Below are positions 33,760 through 45,100 of a stretch of 64,000 nt of DNA, piece after piece; position 1 is the first letter of the stretch; the number at the start of each line of letters is the position of its first letter. Source of the DNA: Trametes villosa (lineage: Eukaryota > Basidiomycota > Agaricomycetes > Polyporales > Polyporaceae). A model generated the notes under the pieces. The model ran no database searches. It worked only from the letters and a program-made list of their open reading frames with translations, and was not told where the DNA came from. The stretch covers positions 4,674,001-4,738,000 of the forward strand of contig PUDQ02000001.1 in NCBI GenBank assembly GCA_002964805.2. The letters run 5' to 3'. Both the position numbers and the translations under genes were made by a program.

Positions 33760-34222
33760 CCTTCCAGGTTCAGAGTTCATCATACATTTGCTTGGCTACG
33801 CTTACAATCCCATAGGATGTCCTCAATCCTATGTAAGGGACCAGTTTGCCCAAGAGTATCACGAGCAACGGGGCCGATTCTGAGGCTTTCCAATCGGGCG
33901 TCTACCCTATATGAGGTGAGCCCCTATAGGCCCACCAATTATAAGCAATTGCACTTATTGGCATGCTAAAGACACAACCGCTGCGACATTCGACGTCAAA
34001 CTGCACAGACAGTAGTCAAGTATTACTATGTATCACATACTGTGATTTCGTGCTCAGAGGGTAGGTGTGGAGGGAGATCTCGGAGTTTTGCAAAAAGCGC
34101 GGTCTTTGCAGAACCCCCCGAGTGATAGTATAATCATTGAATAGCTCTCCCTTTAGGAAGTACCCCCTCCCCCCTGTAAACGGTAAGTCTCCCTATAGCC
34201 CAGAGTAGCCATCGCTCCCTGT
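33760..34222. other. Spacer between mobile elements
   Basis: No gene or named repeat seen. A short stretch near 33880 (AGGCTTTCCAATCGGGCG) resembles 36518-36535 in the TIR element at 35885, so the region may contain old repeat fragments. Confidence 0.4.
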
Positions 34223-35020
34223 TAGAGTAGACTAGATTAGATAGATCCTCGAGTAATAGAGATCACAAGTAATCTACTGATAACGAGATCAACGCCCGAA
34301 GATGCCGGGCGCCGAGTCCTCCATCAGCGCTCACCGCTGATGGCGTCGGCAACGCTGCACCCCGCGTTGTCCGGACTTCCCTTGACCCCACGAAAGGCTA
34401 CTGATACAGACGCGCCACGCTCCGGAGCGCGGCGGGATACCAGGAGCATGGGTGCATCCCCCACCAGGAGCACATGGTACCATAAATCGACCTGTGGCTC
34501 AAATCGCGCGCAAAGTGGCTCATATTGAAGGTATATAGTACTAGTAAGCAGGCATGTACAGTGCACACATTATATGTATCAGTACACTATGCTATGAGCC
34601 AATGCTCCTCCAGTATGGGTACTCTGAGGGAGAATCTAATATTCATAACGAGTATAGCACCTATATACATCGGACAAAGCGGGATTAGTAGCCCTACATA
34701 GTGCGCACATACCGCAAAAAGAACGGAAGGGATTGGTGCAGGGGAGGGGGAGATATGGCCCGTCGGGGGAGGGGATCTTGGTACCCGAGGCAGGGCTTAC
34801 CGGATTGGGAGGAGTCGGGGCGGGGAAGCGCCCTGGGGGCGGAGCGTCGGCGCCGTTGATGGCGACGTCAGGGGGAGTCCGGACAACGCGGGGGACGGCG
34901 TTGCCGACGCCATCAACGGTGAGCGCTGATGGGATACTCAACGCCCGGCATTCTCGGAATGATCTCGTTATCAGTAGATTACTCGTAATCTCTGCTACCT
35001 GATCTATCTAATCTACTCTA
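34223..35020. mobile_element. Terminal-inverted-repeat element with long (about 160 bp) arms
   Basis: The left arm 34223-34390 and the right arm 34862-35020 are inverted copies, about 85% alike by eye. Shared blocks include AGTAATCTACTGATAACGAG, CATCAGCGCTCACC and TGATGGCGTCGGCAACG. Both ends begin TAGAGTAGA, so a TA target duplication is possible. The inner 470 bases encode nothing I recognise. A nonautonomous DNA transposon of about 800 bp is the simplest reading. Confidence 0.65.
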
Positions 35021-35105
35021 CTGCCTTGCGCAATAGCCCCAGGGAGAGTATTCCCGTTCGGGAATTACTGGATTTATTGGCATTGCTATTGGCACATAGT
35101 GGGGA

Positions 35106-35394
35106 ATAGACACTTTTTGTTTGCGATATTGAACCGGATTGCGTGGGGCTGATGGCTGCATCGAGTGGGTGTTGGCGAGATCTGCTCCAAACGCTCCAAA
35201 ATGCCCGTAGCACAGTGACGGGCGAAATTCTGCGCCGTCGTGCAGTGGCTGGCGATGGGCGCTTCGTGCGGCTTCACTCGCACACGCGCTGGGCGCGAAC
35301 GCTCCGTCGCTCCACCAAACCTCCCCGATCTGGACTGCTCCAGCTTATTAATTGCATTGCACCACCCGTCTATATCGCGAACAAAAAGTGTCTA
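35106..35394. mobile_element. Small MITE with 24-bp inverted ends
   Basis: The left end (TAGACACTTTTTGTTTGCGA) and right end (reverse complement TAGACACTTTTTGTTCGCGA) match at 19 of 20 bases. The outermost TA on each side fits a TA target site, as used by Tc1/mariner-type elements. The 240-base interior has no coding potential. Confidence 0.65.
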
Positions 35395-35884
35395 ATAAGG
35401 GGGAATAGAGCAAACAGGCGTGCTTAGGCTGGCATGCCTATGGCGCTTGGCAGGTTTGATAGATCTAGAGATCGTGATGTACAGGTGCGTACTGGCGTTC
35501 CGGTGCGTATCGGAACGAGTCCCGGGTTGCGCCTCCACAGCTCGACCTTCTCCTCCTTCAAACGACCATCCTCCCCTACACTTGACGTTAATGGGCCACC
35601 CGATAGTGGCTGTCAAGCCGTCGCAGACTATGACGCACCAGCGCTTAGGGTGGTGCAGCCTCGAGGTTGATGGAATCCGCCCCGAGCGCCGCAGGACAGG
35701 TGCCGTCAGTGGGGGAAGGGGGATCGACGCGGTTCTGTCCCAATCCGGTCCTCCCCCGCCCGACAGGCGCTTTCCCGCCCCTTCCCTATAACGGCCAGGC
35801 GCGCATCAGCGCATATAATTCTGATATTAATAACAAATATGTTTTTGACTCGAGTCCTCGTGGCCTTCGCTGGTTTCCCTCCCT

Positions 35885-36833
35885 TACCGTCGCCGAGCAG
35901 GGTCAGGTCAAGATTGCGGGCGCTCCAATGGGTCAGCTGGGGTCCTGGTACCGCGTGACGCTCATTACATTGAAGTTATAAGTAACTTCAATGAGGGTTC
36001 ATTAGAACGCGCTACAGTTCAGGGTGATTGGGGGTTCAAATACCAGTAAGCCATGATAAGAACATGTGCTAATCTTTTGATGGGAGGCGCTCGCGTAACT
36101 ATCCCTCCCCGGGCCATGTGTTGACGGCGAGTGCACCTACGGGCCCGCCGAGGGCTAATAAGCAGTCTATAGCGTATGTGAATGGCCTTATAGAAAATGG
36201 CGGGCGAGGTCTTGAGAGAAGGTAGTGTCGTAGTACGACCAGGGGCTTTTTGTTGACGAGCCAGAAGTCGAGGGCCGGGTATTCGAAACATCGAGCTGAG
36301 GACGCCGCCCGTCAATGTTTGCATAACCACAGCGTCCGGCACTGTACCGGGAGGTGACAAGCTATTGCTAGGGCTCACTGGCGCTACCGTCCGCTGCCAT
36401 GTGCTGCAGTGCAGGAATCAAGCCTTGTGGCTGTAGGACTCTGCGGCCGCCCATTAGTCGCAGTCGCAGAGGCGCTGAATCAAACAGGTTGTTACAAGGT
36501 TATAAGCACACTCTCCTAAGGCTTTCTAATCGGGCTTATCTGACGATCTATGATCGGCCACCCCAGAGACCCTTACTTACCGAAAGGCAGACTTTGATCC
36601 AAACCCCTCACACTCCAGGGGTTTGTGTCGAACCTACACCGCGAAGAATGTCTACTGCAGCACCTGAAAGTACCTGAATGCGCTAAAGGAAGCAGAAAAT
36701 AAGCCTAAACTGAACCACGCGGGGGACACTATATAAGGTCACGCCATCTAGTGACCTCTGTTACTGAGACCCCGGAGAACACCGGACGCCCGCCAAATCC
36801 TAGATCTTGACCTGACCCTGCTCGGCGACGGTA
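35885..36833. mobile_element. 949-bp element with perfect 30-bp terminal inverted repeats
   Basis: The left end TACCGTCGCCGAGCAGGGTC (and ten further bases) at 35885-35914 is repeated exactly, inverted, at 36804-36833. TA at both borders fits a TA target duplication. The left 600 bases recur at 46871-47488. Near the right end a TATATAAGG box (36730-36737) and a perfect hairpin GGTCAC..GTGACC (36737-36757) lie side by side, pointing right toward the gene at 37148. There is no transposase frame. Confidence 0.7.
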
Positions 36834-37147
36834 CTCCCTCCACTTCTTCTTCCTCATCGTCGGAACGCCACCCTTCAATCCCTCCGTGTCACTCTACGCC
36901 GCCGTCGACATGTCGGTGCCACCTCTCGATGTTCCACTGCTCTCCCCAATGAGTTGCATACCGCATGTGTCTTGGGCCCTCCCGCAGACGGACACGTCGG
37001 CCAGCCCTGGCGACCTCGGCAGGCTGCCCGACATCACGCCCTCATAGTCTCAGACGAGCTCAACACGGCCAGGGTATCCTTTATAAGGTGAGCCCTTGAA
37101 CTCGGAATCCGCAGAGTCCAGTCTCCTCACCGTCGACATCGCCCAGC
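36834..37147 (+). promoter_or_regulatory. Upstream region of the unknown gene at 37148
   Basis: A TATAAG box at 37082-37087 lies 61 bases before the ATG and is the likely promoter. A second TATA box lies further upstream, inside the right end of the neighbouring TIR element. Confidence 0.5.
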
Positions 37148-38867
37148 ATGCCTTTGCGCTCCTTCCCTCTATCCTCCCCCCTCTCTTCGCCACTGTCGTC
37201 GCTCCCGTCGACGACCTCTACCACTCCGATTACTACCCCCACCAAGCCTAAGGGGCGAAGGGGGCCTGGTCTCCACGTCTCGTCTTCGCGCCCTCATCTG
37301 TACTGGAAGGGTCGCTTGAACGAGTCGGGGACCACGGTCTCCTTCACCGTCACGCCCGCCCCGGACCTCGTTTGGGTGCCGTAGTGAGCACTTCACTTTT
37401 ATCCTCGCCGCGGCCTGGTCTAATATTTTATGATGCAGCCCCGAAGATACGTTCGGGATGCCGGTCCCCGTCGCCGAGCTGCCAGCGTACTCCAAAACTC
37501 ACCTCTGGCCTGACAACATCAAATGCTTCTGTGTGCTGAACGACGGCATCGAACATTGTGTACGTATCATAGTACCCCGAACTGGCGAGCACGCCGGGGA
37601 TCCGTGCCTCGGCTGCACCAACTGGGAGCCTACCGGCCAGGAGGGTTGTCGCTACTGGGGTGAGTGTTCAGTGATGGAAATTTGGGCGAGCATCACACTG
37701 ACTGCGTCGGCAGTCAACCTTCGTCAGCTCTTCGCCGACCCAGGATGGCACGAGGTCGTGCCCCGTGGCGCATACCCGCCACGTCTGTGTCTTGCAGGTA
37801 GTGGTAAGTCATGCGCTCACGTACACTGTGATTTCTGCTGAATGCCCCTCAGTAGAGTCCGGCATCCTGAACAAGCAGGCAGTTGGGGGTACTCCGACTC
37901 CTCTCTTGGTGGCTGCGTTCAAGGCCCTCGCTCATGCCCCGCCTGTTATGCCCGCTGCGCCCATCGCCCTCGCCATGCCTGCTGCGCCCGTCGCGCCCGT
38001 CACGCCCGTCGTCCTCGCTGCGCCCACCGCCCTTGCTGCGCCTGCCGTCCTCGTGCCCGTTGCGCCCGTCACTCCCGTCGCGTCCGTCGCGCCCGTCGCA
38101 CCTGCCCCGACCGTCGCGTCCGCAGCGCCCGACGCCCTCGCCGCTTCCACTGGGCCTGCAGTTGCCACGGCGATTGTGCCCGTGGTACCTGAAGATGTCC
38201 CTCCGCCGCCCAACCAGCTTGCTGCGAAGGCTGCCACCACGGCTGGTAAGCAACGCGCGCAAGATCTGAAGGACTTCATCATCAACGTAGACCCCGGGTA
38301 CGTAGTGTCAATATCGTCTGCATGTTCATATTCTAACAGCATGTGTGATAGCGATGAAGCCTGGCTATGTGACCGACGCCGACCGGCTCTGGGGTCCCGC
38401 CCTCGATGCTGCGGATCTCACGCGCATCGAAGACATGCCCGTCCCGACCACGGAGAAGGTCGATGACGTCCTATACGACCTTGCTCGACAGGGTGGACCA
38501 GGCATCCACTATAGTTCCCTCATGGCGATACTCGGCGGCTGTGAAATGTGCAACAACGTCATGACCATCGACGTCTTCGAGGGACATGAATGTCTCACTC
38601 CCCGTACCCTGGCCGAGCAGGATAACATCAGTGAGTGACGTTGAACCTGCTTAGCACATTGTACTGATGACTTCGTGTGATATAGATGCTCCCGAGCAAG
38701 GCCCAGGTCCTCAGCTCAAGAAAAAGCGCAAGATTGTCCCCGTGCCGCTCGCTCCGCCGACTAAACGGCGCTGCACCACCTACGCCCGCGCCGAGCCCAC
38801 GCTTGCTCACGCTATGCCGGGGCCTGCCGCCGGTAGTTCTAGCGGCGGGATGGAGCGCCGTGTCTGA
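37148..38867 (+). CDS. Unrecognised Cys-rich, Ala/Pro-repeat protein with nuclear signal
   Basis: Six exons, 37148-37380, 37439-37659, 37714-37797, 37853-38245, 38352-38630 and 38686-38867, give 463 residues in continuous phase. The N-terminus is Ser/Pro-rich. A first Cys cluster reads CFCVLNDGIEHC.. then DPCLGCTNW..GCRYW. A low-complexity Ala/Pro/Val tract follows (APVAPVTPVVLAAPTALAAP, about 90 residues). A second region reads DVLYDLARQGGPGIHYSSL and CEMCNNVMTID VFEGHEC. The tail has a classical basic nuclear signal, LKKKRKIV. Two Cys clusters suggest zinc binding, but I recognise no family. Sitting between transposons with five clean introns, it is either a host gene surrounded by repeats or a gene spread with them. 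Confidence 0.65.
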
Positions 38868-39290
38868 ATCTGATGTTTTGAGAGCTCGACGAGCCTGTAG
38901 TTCATCGTAGGACACTGCCCCAGCCCAGTTTCCGTTGTCGCCACCGTCTGTCTTGCTGCTCCGCCCTCGCTATGCGCCCATACCATACAAAAATAGTTGT
39001 GATCTTGTATCCGATGCCCGACTACCTGATGTACTAGTAGAACCCCGAGTTGTTATGCATGTTTGTAATGATGTACATGACATGTTTCAAGTGAATGCCA
39101 ATGTTCGGAACATGCCCAGTGCCCGAGCGCCCTCACGGAGGTGTGCAGACAGCGGCGGAAGGACCAAGTTAGATGCGAGGCGCACTAGACGAGCGTAGAG
39201 GGCAGCGGAGGCATGCGGAGCGTGGCGGCGGAACTTGTAGGGCGCAAAGCATGGCGGAGCATAGTGCATGACGGAAGAGCGCAGAATGCA
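38868..39290. other. 3' flank and spacer
   Basis: 3' region of the unknown gene and spacer. No gene seen. Confidence 0.4.
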
Positions 39291-39400
39291 GCGGATTTGA
39301 GCAGAGCACGGCAGATTTGAGCACAGCACGGCGGGGCGGATTTGAGCAGAACACGGCGAATTTGAGCGGAGCGCGGCGGATGTGAGCAGAGTGCGGCGGG
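39291..39400. repeat. Minisatellite, five units of 20-24 bases
   Basis: Five imperfect tandem units share the core GATTTGAGCAGAGCACGG (variants AATTTGAGCGGAGCGCGG, GATGTGAGCAGAGTGCGG). No coding function visible. Confidence 0.7.
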
Positions 39401-39499
39401 CTGAGGTCGCCGGCCTGGTGTGGGGGTACAGTGGAGTCAGGTGGTGGCACAGAGGAATACAAGCTTCAGGTCCGTTAGTACACGGAGGAAGGCAGAGTG

Positions 39500-41930
39500 C
39501 TCGGGCGACGGCCGCCTATGTACATGAGTACGCCTACGAGTCACCTTAGCGGCGCACCTTCACACCGAGTCCATCGCCTTCGTCCCTCTTCAACGCCGCC
39601 TTCGCACCGCCGCGTAGGGCGGTGCACCTCCACACATCCGTCGCCTTCGCGCCCTCAGTCCGCAGCACCGACGCCCGAGACACTGCCTTCGCGCCGCGCG
39701 GGGCAGCTCAGGCCACCGGTATTCGCAGTGATCGCGAGCAAGGTCGTCCGCGACGACACGTACTCGAACAAGTCCTGGTCCACCGTTGGCCAGGGCATGT
39801 TCGCGCTGCACGAGATGCACGGAGGAGCCCCGGACTCGAGTGGCAGCAACATCAGCCTATACAAGGGAGGAAGGAGCGAGCGTGCAAACGGCGGGAAGCC
39901 CTGGATCGGCGAGACTGGTGTCTGTATCCTGAGGTCAAGCAGCACGGCGAGCACCTTCGCGCACTGCTTCTGTAGCTTGCGCACGCACCGCGGCTTTGCG
40001 CGCATGTCCATCGCCGCGTGCAGCTCGCGCTTCCTCGCGAGGTCGAGCTCCGTCGGGAGCGCACCTCCAGAGCCAGACCCAGTCCCTCGGGCGGCAGGAG
40101 CAGCGCGCTCGCGGCGGCCGCGACGTGCGCCCCTGGTGGAGCGCGTGCTTCCGGAACGCTCGGAGGGCGAGAAACTCGTCGACGGCCTGCGAGGTCGGTC
40201 GACGTCAGATCAAGCTGGATGTCGAGGAAGTCGGTGGGCGACGGCGAGCGTGCGGGTCGACAGAGGAACTCTGAAGAAACAGCCCTAGTCTTTCGTGTTC
40301 GGGCGGGGGCACGCCTCTGAGGAGGGACGGAGAGACGGTGTCTATTGGCGGAGTGTGTGACTCCGCCGCGAACGGTTCCATCTCCTCGTCTTCGAGCTCG
40401 AGTTCGGGAAGCGCAGGATGCGGCGAATGAGGGCAACTTGGCGCCTCGCAGGGGTCTTCCATGTCGAAATCCGGGAAAGTGAACAGGCTGCCCGTGGGGC
40501 GAGTGTGGGGCAAGTGTTGGGCATAGGTTGCCGCGGGGAGGTGTCACTTTGTGAAGGTTGTTCAGGGGTCGTCGGCAGGGAGACAACGGGACCGGGGTGT
40601 CATCGTCCTCAGGCCCGAAGGCACCATGTTGTCTGAGTACTCAGACTCCAAGTCGACAGCAACAGGGGGCGGATGCAGCGGGAAGGGAGTAAGAGTGCAA
40701 AGGAAAGAATTGTGTGCTGCAGCGACATACACAGGGTGAAGACCGGACGGCTCATCGAACTCCCCGCTGTTACACCACGAGTGTTCTTCTGGATGGAACG
40801 GCATATCGAGTGGGGATATAGGCAAATGTTGCTGCTGCGAAGGTCTAGGGGGGTCAAATCCAAGCGGGGTACCAAAAGCAGGGAATCTGAAGACGCCGAG
40901 CGTGTTGAACATCGCGAGCAGCGGCATCAGCCCGGCGCCCGCGGAGGGCAGCACGATGGGCGAGCTGGTCGTGGCGAGGGGGACGGCAAGGCTTCCAGGC
41001 TCGCGCTTGATGAAGGTGCGGAGGTACTCGGGGTTGGGCGCGTCCGAGAGCGAGTACCTGCGCGTGCGAATGTGAGTACCCGGTTCCATGACAGGGATGC
41101 GGGAGACTCACCATCTTCACAGCGACAAAGCTGCGCCAGCCGGTCCATTGTGCAGCCTTATGAAGCTCCCGCCTGACCTCCTCCGAGTCCTCCTCGTTGT
41201 CCTCGGCGTCCTCGCTCAGCTTGTCGTCCGCCTGCACGCCTTCCATGTCGTCCGCCTCCGTCGCCTCCATCGAGTCGTCCGCCTCCGTCGCCTCCATCGA
41301 GTCGTCCGCCTCCGTCGCCTCCATCGAGTCGTCCTCCAAGCGCGTCCTGCGCATGCGTGCCTCCTCCGCGTCGCGCGCGCCTCCTCACCCGGCCAGCGCA
41401 CGACCTTCACCGCGAGCGCGCGCCCTCGACGCGCTAGCATGGCCGGCCGTCCTTGAGCGCGGCGGCGACGAACTTGAAGCCGTGCATGTCGCGCGCGTGA
41501 TGTGCAGGCCCACGCGCGCGAGGCGCACCCAGCGGCGCTTGTCCGGCACGCTGTCGCTCGCGCCCTCGTGCTCGTCCACCTCATCCTCGACGACGCCGTC
41601 CATCGCCTGGTCCACGGCCTTGACGCGGTCAAGCACCTCAACCTCAATGTTGTGCTCCTCGCCTCCGGTATCCGCGTCTTTTGTCCAGAACCCGCACACG
41701 AAAACCTTCGGGTGCTCGCGAAGGATGTCGCGGCGGGGAATGCTGCTGGAGAGGAAGGATCACCGTGTTGTACGGGTTGAGTATGGGCGTCGCGTATTCG
41801 CCCCGCCGGCGCAGGGGATGGCGGAGTGTGTTCGAGAGCATGGCGAACATGAGTTCCATGGAGCACCGGCGGCCGTGGATGCTGAGGAGGGCAGAGTCAG
41901 GTAGCACCAAGACATGCAAGATGTATGTAG
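39500..41930 (-). pseudogene. Degraded or poorly resolved minus-strand coding region
   Basis: Several minus-strand frames look protein-like but I cannot join them into one gene. In order they are MELMFAMLSNTLRHPLRRRG (near 41860), FWTKDADTGGEEHNIEVEVL (41690), an acidic region with three MEATEADDS repeats (41332-41250), KAAQWTGWRSFVAVKM (41150), SDAPNPEYLRTFIKREPGSL (41030) and MDMRAKPRCVRKLQKQCAKV (40011). Frames shift between these blocks and intron borders do not always fit. It may be a decayed host gene, a fast-evolving regulator with disordered parts, or a composite. No domain is recognised. Confidence 0.35.
41245..41335. repeat. 27-bp tandem repeat, three units
   Basis: The unit CGTCGCCTCCATCGAGTCGT (plus CCGCCTC) occurs three times head to tail, nearly unchanged. 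On the minus strand it would encode repeats of MEATEADDS. Confidence 0.8.
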
Positions 41931-42100
41931 ATCGAGAGCCCGTGTTGCCTAATGAAAATGATACCTAGATAGCTAGCAGTGTGCGAGCTGCCTGAGTATG
42001 AAGAAAGCAGAGAACGCGGGGACCTGGGACGCACACTGACAGTAATACCGAAGGCGAGAGACTCGCGCACGCAGGCAGCGCCGCGGCTAGCGACGTCCGG

Positions 42101-45100
42101 TCACATGGTCTTGTAAGACTTTTTGCGCTTCTGCTTCCGCTCCGGCGACGGTGGTCGAAGCCGTTTTGGCTTGTTTGAAGGTCCAGCCTCCTGAGAAGCG
42201 GCCTCGAGGTTGACAACACCGGGTACCGGGCGCGAGCTGGCGTGCGTTGGTGTGCCGGTACTGCACGGTACCACGGCGGTCTCTGTTATTATACATCAGC
42301 GTTGGCTCCTTGCTGAAGCAGAAGAACGCTGGGAAGAGATGAGTTGAACTCACCGATGGGTGGTACTATTCTCTTTCCGGCGAGATCCTGCTGTACTGAA
42401 ACGACCCCCTGGAGGCCCCTTTGAAGATTGCCAATCACAGCTTTAAATTCGTCAAGCTCGGGGGTGTCGCTTAGCTCGAGTGAACTTGCTTGGAGGGTCA
42501 AATCAAGGCCGTGCAGAACGGGGAGAACCTGTAAGATGTCGTGCTGTACTTGTAGACGGAGCTGATGAAGCACTGCAACTTGACTTGAGGACATCCGAGC
42601 GGGGATCGCCTGCTGATCATATGTAAATGTCATTGGGCCTGATACGGTGAACTGCAGACACGCACCTTGTCTAGCGGCGTCGAAGGAGCTGGAGCATCCT
42701 TACTCCTGCCGGTGCTGGTAGCGTGCTCTTGGCCCGTTGCTGTCTGACCATCGGGAAGCTCTTCCGAGTCCGAGGCTGCAAACATGGTCAATATGAGCTA
42801 CTCTATCACAAAGGGGTGATATGACACGGAGCTGACCTTGGGCGATGGTGACTTGAATCCCCTCGTGCAACCGAAGCTCGTGCTCCAAGGAGGCCTCCGT
42901 ATCAGGCATCGTGCGTGGGGGTAAGACGACCGAGTGCTGGCCCAGTGTGTCGTGGATTGGATTGGTGATCGGATGCGGACTTGGGTTCGTGCCAGGCTCC
43001 AAGTTAGGAGCCTGAGGGGGTGTCTGCCTATGGAGCGTGCCAGGGGAAGTCACGCTGCGCTCGTAGTGCTCACCATACCACATACGATTTGAGGCGTCGA
43101 CCTCCATGGATTCCGCAAGCGACGCGGGCGTGTAGTAGCGATGGCTGAGGAGACCGGCAGATGTCCAGGAGGTTACTACCAAGCGAAACGCTCGGAGATG
43201 CTTGCAGGCTCCGCCACGGGTCAACCAGTCAAGACACGTACATGTAGCAGTGCCGGACGGGTGGAACGTCAGTTGATAACGCATAGCGGGGCCAGCAGCA
43301 GAAGCCAGAGATGAAGAGGCGCATTGCGCCCAAAGCTCGTATGGTACAGTGGTGGGAACAGGCTCGAGGAGCCCACGCCGGAGGATGGCTTGAGCCTCGG
43401 CATCGCGGCGCGTGTCAGGCTCCACGTAGAACCAGGGGCGGAATCCACGGGGGTCCGGGGGTGGAAGAGGTGCTGAGTCAGAGGCGTTGCCAGACTGTCC
43501 GCTGCGGGCCTGGGTGCTGTGCAGGTCGATTCCACCAGCGGCATTACGGAACCGTTCCGTCTTCCAGCTCTGGTACCCAGTAATCATGCGGTGCCGGCCA
43601 TAGATTCGGGGCAGAATGTTGACAGTAAGATGGTATATGAGCAGATCAAAACGGAGGCGAGAGCCAGAGTGTTGCCATTGAGGTAGATGCGTTTTCTTCA
43701 GACTGCCGTTGAAAGCTTCGAGATAATTTGTCGTAAGCAAGACGTCGTCCACTGCTACCCCCATCCGGCGTGCCGCATCTTCGCATCCCTTACAAGACCA
43801 TCCCTCCCACATAGCCGTTGGCATCCACATTGAGCGTAGATACGACAAGTAAGCGACACCTGCGGTTGATGCAGTACGAGCCGGTTCGTCCGTAGCGATT
43901 GCGAGATATACTCGCTCTTCGGCTGCGATCAGCTCCACCGCGTCCTCGTGGCGAGTGGTTTGGAGCAACCTACGTGCGCGCAATACCAAGACAATTAGCA
44001 CCTTAATACGTAGACCCGGCGCACAAAGTCAGATGTGAGGTATACTTACATTTCTTCCAAATTGCGAGCTCTACTCTCCAAGTACGGTTTCCAGAACGGC
44101 GACAGTTTGTTTAGCAGCGTACTCCGTTTGTTCGTCCAGCACTGACGAACGTGGAATTTGCAGAGGAGGAGCTGGATGTCGGGCCAGACCCGTAGGAGTG
44201 CCGCGCGCTCCTTAGTGTCCGTTAGTGTCCGTGTCCGTCATGCATACATACGGCTCGAACGGCTCGTTACCCTTAGTACCCATCCATTTTTTCCACTCCC
44301 CGAGCAGCTCGGCAAGCACCTTTGTGTCATAACCCGCATGCGTGGCGCGATTCCCGGAGGGCGCAGAAAAGAGAAACATCGCGACCGGGATACCGTGACG
44401 AGCCGAGTCGTCGACGCCCATGGCTATCCATAAAAGGAGGCGTGAGGTACAGACCCCGAATGTCCCATCCAGGATCAGCTGTTTGTGATGGCAATACTAC
44501 TACTTGAAAGCCGCAGCACGCATCTCCGGTGTCGCAATGCAGACCTTGAAACGCTCGTCCTGTTCGGCCCGTGCTTGATAGTGGAATACCGATTCTGCTA
44601 TCTCCGACTTGTAGTACGGGCTGGACGGATCAAGCCAGTTGTCGACGTTGTGCTCCGGAGCGACTGAGACGTCGATGCCGTAGTCGTTACGATAGTGCTG
44701 TCGGTATAGTCGGCTGAAATCGGTAGCTTGTAGCTCGTAGCGAAAGTTTGCCGTCGTGGGATCGGCCTGACGCTGGTCGCGGTAGAGCTGATGCGCAAAC
44801 ATCTCGAGATTTTTATTTCGCACCTGGGCGACACTGTAGTATCCATGAGACTCGAATCCCATTGGAGCTACCGGCACATTCAAGACTATACGTACTCGGC
44901 ACCCGCCCGCAGCTGGAGCAGCGCAATCTCCGTGACATGAGGGTGGAGCGGGACAGCAGGAAAACGCACGAGCACAGATTGTTGGCATGCTGAGTTGTGC
45001 TCGAAGTACCCCACGACGCGAGTGATCATGCGGCTTTTGTCTGAGTATTCCACGAAAGTGACCTCGGCGTGCGCGAGGCACCCCGTGTAGTCGTTAGGTG

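Noticed and set aside
36030..36060. tRNA-derived SINE suggested by GGTTCAAATACC
   Set aside because: The second copy at 47070 reads CCTTCAAATACC, so the box is not conserved, and no A box lies at the right distance.
39497..40288. 263-codon plus-strand frame
   Set aside because: The minus strand shows more protein-like blocks here, and the plus frame has no convincing start or domain; kept only as part of an unresolved region.
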